Source: Methylococcales bacterium (GTDB taxonomy: Bacteria; Pseudomonadota; Gammaproteobacteria; Methylococcales; UBA1147). Taken from it: a stretch of DNA of 8,805 nt. Shown one piece after another: positions 6,956 to 8,805 of this stretch (its first letter is position 1; each line of letters opens with the position of its first letter). Location: positions 1 to 8,805 of the forward strand of contig JANXGZ010000272.1 in the NCBI GenBank assembly GCA_024958995.1. Reading direction: 5' to 3'. The position numbers were made by a program, and so were the translations under genes. Below the pieces are notes generated by a model. That model was not told where the DNA came from and ran no database searches. It saw only the letters and a list, made by a program, of their open reading frames with translations.

Positions 6956-7333
6956 TCAGTTCGAGAGTTCACGGCTCTTGGCGTACATCATGTATTGAAG
7001 AACCTTTCTGGCGGCCTGGTGGCGTTTCCTGAGTAGATACCGGTCGGCACTTGGTGCTGGAACATTCGCGTTTGTTAACGCGGCCCGTATTTCCCTGAGT
7101 TCGGGTTCACATTTCTTCAGGATAATGTTTGCAGCATCCCTGGAGTCGTTTCCCGCCAGGCTAAACTCGGCGATTTCCCCTTCCAGGCACTGATGATAGA
7201 TGATGCTTTGCTGCTTGATCTTCTCGATGGTCGGGTCCGACAGTTCCGACGGGGTCCACTGTGTTTGCGCACGGGCGGTTCCTGCCAGCATGGTCAGGAA
7301 AATGATTGCTGGTAAAAGAAAAATTCTGCTCAT
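6956..7333 (-). CDS. Small exported protein with two cysteines, unknown function
   Basis: This 125-residue protein begins with a clear Sec signal peptide, MSRIFLLPAIIFLTMLAGTA, with an A-R-A/Q cleavage site after residue 22. The mature part of about 103 residues is mostly helical and charged. It has Cys49 (YHQCLEGE) and Cys75 (LKKCEPEL), which could form one disulfide in the periplasm, and a basic tail with DRYLLRKRHQAARKVLQYMM (97-116). The start at 7333-7331 is supported by AAGGA (complement of 7341-7345) at 7 nt and by the signal peptide. A longer version from 7441 would bury the signal and overlap the divergent gene's SD. I know no characterised family. It is divergent from the aldolase and lies 189 bp upstream of the DUF2760/Hsp70 cassette on the same strand, so it may share its transcript. 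Confidence 0.82.
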   Translation of the reverse strand: MSRIFLLPAIIFLTMLAGTARAQTQWTPSELSDPTIEKIKQQSIIYHQCLEGEIAEFSLAGNDSRDAANIILKKCEPELREIRAALTNANVPAPSADRYLLRKRHQAARKVLQYMMYAKSRELSN

Positions 7334-7470
7334 GAAAGATTCCTTAATAGGAGGTTGCAATTTTACGCGAAGTTGAACCAATTTAAAAAATATAGCCAGA
7401 TCCTGGTTGTTTGCCACCAGTCTGGTCGATAGAATCGGCACTTAACTCAATCCTTCGAGGAAATCGTGAC
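7334..7470. promoter_or_regulatory. Divergent intergenic region, probable promoters in both directions
   Basis: These 137 bp separate two divergently transcribed genes, so promoters for both are expected here. The middle holds an AT-rich run (TTTAAAAAATATA, 7382-7394). On the minus strand TAAAAT (complement of 7360-7365) could be a -10 for the exported protein gene. On the plus strand TTGAAC (7373-7378) could be a -35, but no clean -10 follows at standard spacing. SDs: AAGGA (7341-7345, minus) and GAGGAA (7457-7462, plus). Confidence 0.35.
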
Positions 7471-8226
7471 ATGGGGTTTCGGCAGAAGCTGATCAGCGGC
7501 GAGAGGCTCATAGGAACGATGATTACACTACCTTCTCCAGAGATGGTGGAGGTCATGGTAGACGTCGGTTTCGACTGGCTCTTTATCGATTGCGAACACG
7601 CCGCTTTCGAATCAGCCGTTGCCCAATCCCTCTTGCAGGCGGCAGGTGATCGGTGCCCGTGCGTGATCAGGGTGCCTTGCAGCGATGATGTCTGGATCAA
7701 GAAAATGTTAGACATCGGAGCAGCCGGGGTGATCGTTCCTCAGATCAATTCGGTCGAACAGGCCAAAACGGCGATCGATTCGTGCAAGTATCCACCACTA
7801 GGAACTCGTGGAGTTGGGCTGGGGCGAGCGCATCGCTATGGTGCAGGGTTTTCCGAGTACGTTGAGAAGGCAAACAACGAGGTCGCGGTTATCCTGCAAG
7901 CTGAACATATCGATGCCGTCGATGCGATCGATGAAATTACGGACCTGCCCGGACTGGATGCGATCCTAATTGGTCCTTACGATCTTTCGGCCAGTCTTGG
8001 CAAGATCGGTCAGGTGGATGACCCGGAAGTGGTTTCGGCCATCGACAGGGTATACCAGTGCTGCCAGCGGAAAAACATCAGCTTGGGGTATTTCGGGGTG
8101 ACCACAGAGGCTGTCAGGCCTTATATGGAGGCCGGTTATTCATTCATCACCGTTGGTGTTGATGTTCTTTTCGCCGGTGCTGCAGCCACCGAAACACTGT
8201 ACGGTCTTGGCGGCGGAAAGGAATAG
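7471..8226 (+). CDS. HpcH/HpaI-family class II aldolase
   Basis: This 251-residue TIM-barrel aldolase belongs to the HpcH/HpaI (4-hydroxy-2-oxoheptanedioate / 2-keto-3-deoxysugar acid) family, with normal length. Visible family features are FDWLFIDCEHA with the catalytic His43; RVP with the pyruvate-binding Arg67; the VPQINSVEQA strand; KYPPLGTRGVGLGRAHRYG (106-124); the metal ligand Glu145 in ILQAEHIDA; Asp171 in IGPYDLSASLG; and a terminal VGVDVLFAGAA. Such enzymes reversibly cleave 4-hydroxy-2-oxo acids to pyruvate plus an aldehyde, using a divalent metal in the cytosol. The exact substrate cannot be read from sequence. ATG 7471 is chosen because GAGGAA (7457-7462) lies 8 nt upstream and the protein then begins at the usual family position. 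An in-frame ATG at 7411 would overlap the promoter region. No neighbouring catabolic genes are present. Confidence 0.9.
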   Translation: MGFRQKLISGERLIGTMITLPSPEMVEVMVDVGFDWLFIDCEHAAFESAVAQSLLQAAGDRCPCVIRVPCSDDVWIKKMLDIGAAGVIVPQINSVEQAKTAIDSCKYPPLGTRGVGLGRAHRYGAGFSEYVEKANNEVAVILQAEHIDAVDAIDEITDLPGLDAILIGPYDLSASLGKIGQVDDPEVVSAIDRVYQCCQRKNISLGYFGVTTEAVRPYMEAGYSFITVGVDVLFAGAAATETLYGLGGGKE

Positions 8227-8261
8227 CGTAACCCCGTAGGGTCGCCGGAATTTAAGGGTGA

Positions 8262-8564
8262 TTAATAGAGGCTGGGATGGCGTTTGGTTGTAATGCCGGG
8301 ACCGAGAATGTATTCCTCTGGATTACTGACCCCAGCAAGGGTCCTATGCGGCGTAAGGATCCTCGCGCCTCGTAATACCTCAGTATCACCACCGATTGTT
8401 CCATTAGGAAGCTGAAGGGAGCGGCCTTCTTCAGGACATTCAACCCGAGGATGTTTCGGGTCTAGTCGGGTAAGGATCTTGATGCCTCGGATTACCTAAT
8501 CTCCGCTAATATTCGGGCGAACGATTCGGTAAATCGGCATGGAGACCCTGAGTCCGTCTGTCAT
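8262..8564 (-). pseudogene. Small repeat-containing protein frame interrupted by one amber codon
   Basis: From ATG 8564-8562 the minus strand reads 22 codons (MTDGLRVSMPIYRIVRPN then ISGD), TAG at 8498-8496, then 77 codons to TAA at 8264-8262. The peptide repeats itself. VIRGIKILT recurs 39 residues later as VLRGARILT. PRVECPEE recurs as AGVSNPEE. RPN-ISGD before the amber matches LPNGTIGGDTE before the second copy, so the TAG stands where the second copy has GAG (Glu). Between copies the Thr, Val, Pro and Glu codons differ only at third positions (ACC/ACG, GTT/GTC, CCT/CCA, GAA/GAG), as expected for selected coding sequence. No good SD precedes 8564; AGGG precedes an internal ATG at 8540-8538. 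I do not recognise the family. It may be a decayed gene, or a non-coding repeat that happens to be open. Confidence 0.38.
8353..8499. repeat. Two imperfect 30 bp direct repeats, 117 bp apart
   Basis: Copy one is 8353-8382 and copy two is 8470-8499. They share 23 of 30 positions, both beginning GTAAGGATC and both containing GCCTCG. The offset of 117 bp is exactly 39 codons. Each copy is preceded by a short hairpin: GACCC/GGGTC (8328-8332 with 8339-8343) and ACCCGA/TCGGGT (8443-8448 with 8456-8461). The repeats coincide with the repeated peptide of the minus-strand frame. Confidence 0.55.
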
Positions 8565-8698
8565 GGTGTGAGTTACGTTTTTGATCAAGCCACGCACCCA
8601 CAATTTTCTCAGAATTCAGCGTGTTAATTACCCTGAACGGTCAATGTTTTGTTCGTTTTAAGGTAGAATGATTCGCCTTCCTTCCCTCCAGTTCCAAC
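8565..8698 (+). promoter_or_regulatory. Upstream region of ygiQ with a possible -10 box
   Basis: This AT-richer stretch leads into ygiQ. TAGAAT (8664-8669) is a plausible sigma-70 -10 element about 30 bp before the ATG, but no good -35 lies at 16-18 bp spacing. No purine-rich SD is present in the 15 bases before ATG 8699, so the transcript may have a short leader that uses an unusual initiation route. Confidence 0.25.
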
Positions 8699-8805
8699 AT
8701 GGCCTTATCGAAAACTAGCAAAAACCTGTTCTCATACCGCAAATACTGGGCAGAGTGCTTTGGCTCGGCTCCGCAATTGCCGATGACACGGGCGGAAATG
8801 GACAG
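8699..8805 (+). CDS. ygiQ: YgiQ-family radical SAM protein, N-terminal fragment (runs off the right edge)
   Basis: The last 107 bases encode the first 35 residues of a longer protein and stay open to the window end. Residues 10-21 (LFSYRKYWAECF) and 22-35 (GSAPQLPMTRAEMD) closely match the conserved N-terminus of YgiQ, which reads LFSYPKYWAECFG.AP.LP.SREEMD before GWD in family members. YgiQ proteins are about 600-750 residues long, with an N-terminal conserved region and a radical SAM core; their reaction is not established. The radical SAM CxxxCxxC motif lies beyond the window. ATG 8699 gives the usual N-terminal length but has no visible SD. Confidence 0.82.
   Translation, partial: MALSKTSKNLFSYRKYWAECFGSAPQLPMTRAEMD

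Noticed and set aside
7411..7470. Upstream start for the aldolase at ATG 7411
   Set aside because: It would add 20 residues not typical of the family and run through the SD and promoter region. ATG 7471 has a good SD.
8231..8242. ACCC-CGTA-GGGT hairpin 5 nt after the aldolase stop as a terminator
   Set aside because: Four base pairs and no T-tract. It is mentioned only in connection with the repeat units.
8252..8443. Alternative minus-strand frame of 63 codons (MNVLKKAAPFSF...)
   Set aside because: It overlaps the repeat frame. Between the repeat copies its substitutions are non-conservative (S/Y, S/R, R/G, P/R), and it is interrupted upstream by stops, so it looks like a shadow.

Overview
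The window looks like chromosomal DNA of a proteobacterium, most likely an uncultivated gammaproteobacterium. The evidence is the gene content: a phosphoenolpyruvate carboxylase N-terminus, the DUF2760 plus two-Hsp70 cassette, an HpcH/HpaI aldolase and the N-terminus of YgiQ. GC content is moderate, Shine-Dalgarno (SD) sites are mostly normal, and genes are tightly packed inside the cassette. No rRNA, tRNA, CRISPR array, transposase or phage gene was seen. The taxonomic placement is inference from protein resemblance only.

Layout. From about 7333 down to 1 everything recognisable is on the minus strand. Read in transcription order: a small exported two-cysteine protein (7333-6956); a gap with a possible 29-codon ORF (6919-6830); a membrane-anchored DUF2760 protein (6766-6143); a first Hsp70-like ATPase (6146-4074), whose GTG start overlaps the DUF2760 stop as GTGA; a 120 bp spacer with a 12 bp perfect hairpin; a second, longer Hsp70-like ATPase with a C-terminal DUF3731 region (3953-1167); about 800 bp of apparently decayed coding sequence (1130 to 364); and the start of a phosphoenolpyruvate carboxylase gene (367 to beyond base 1). 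On the plus strand, divergent from the small exported gene, lie an HpcH/HpaI-type aldolase (7471-8226) and, at the right edge, the first 35 codons of ygiQ (8699 onward). Between these two is a minus-strand reading frame with internal 39-codon repeats and one in-frame amber codon (8564-8262).

How the genes may work together. DUF2760 and two divergent Hsp70-type ATPases form a compact, translationally coupled unit. One reading is a membrane-tethered chaperone-like complex. DUF2760 would supply the membrane anchor and a soluble domain, and the two ATPases would use non-canonical C-terminal regions instead of the classical Hsp70 lid. No J-domain protein or GrpE is encoded here. The partners, the substrates and the role of the small exported protein are unknown. 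The aldolase and YgiQ are probably unrelated housekeeping or metabolic genes.

The most unusual material is in the stretches that look empty. Region 1130-675 has a well-placed SD followed by a frame interrupted by three stop codons. Region 8564-8262 encodes a repeat peptide whose copies differ at several synonymous third positions, which suggests it was once, or still is, a protein.
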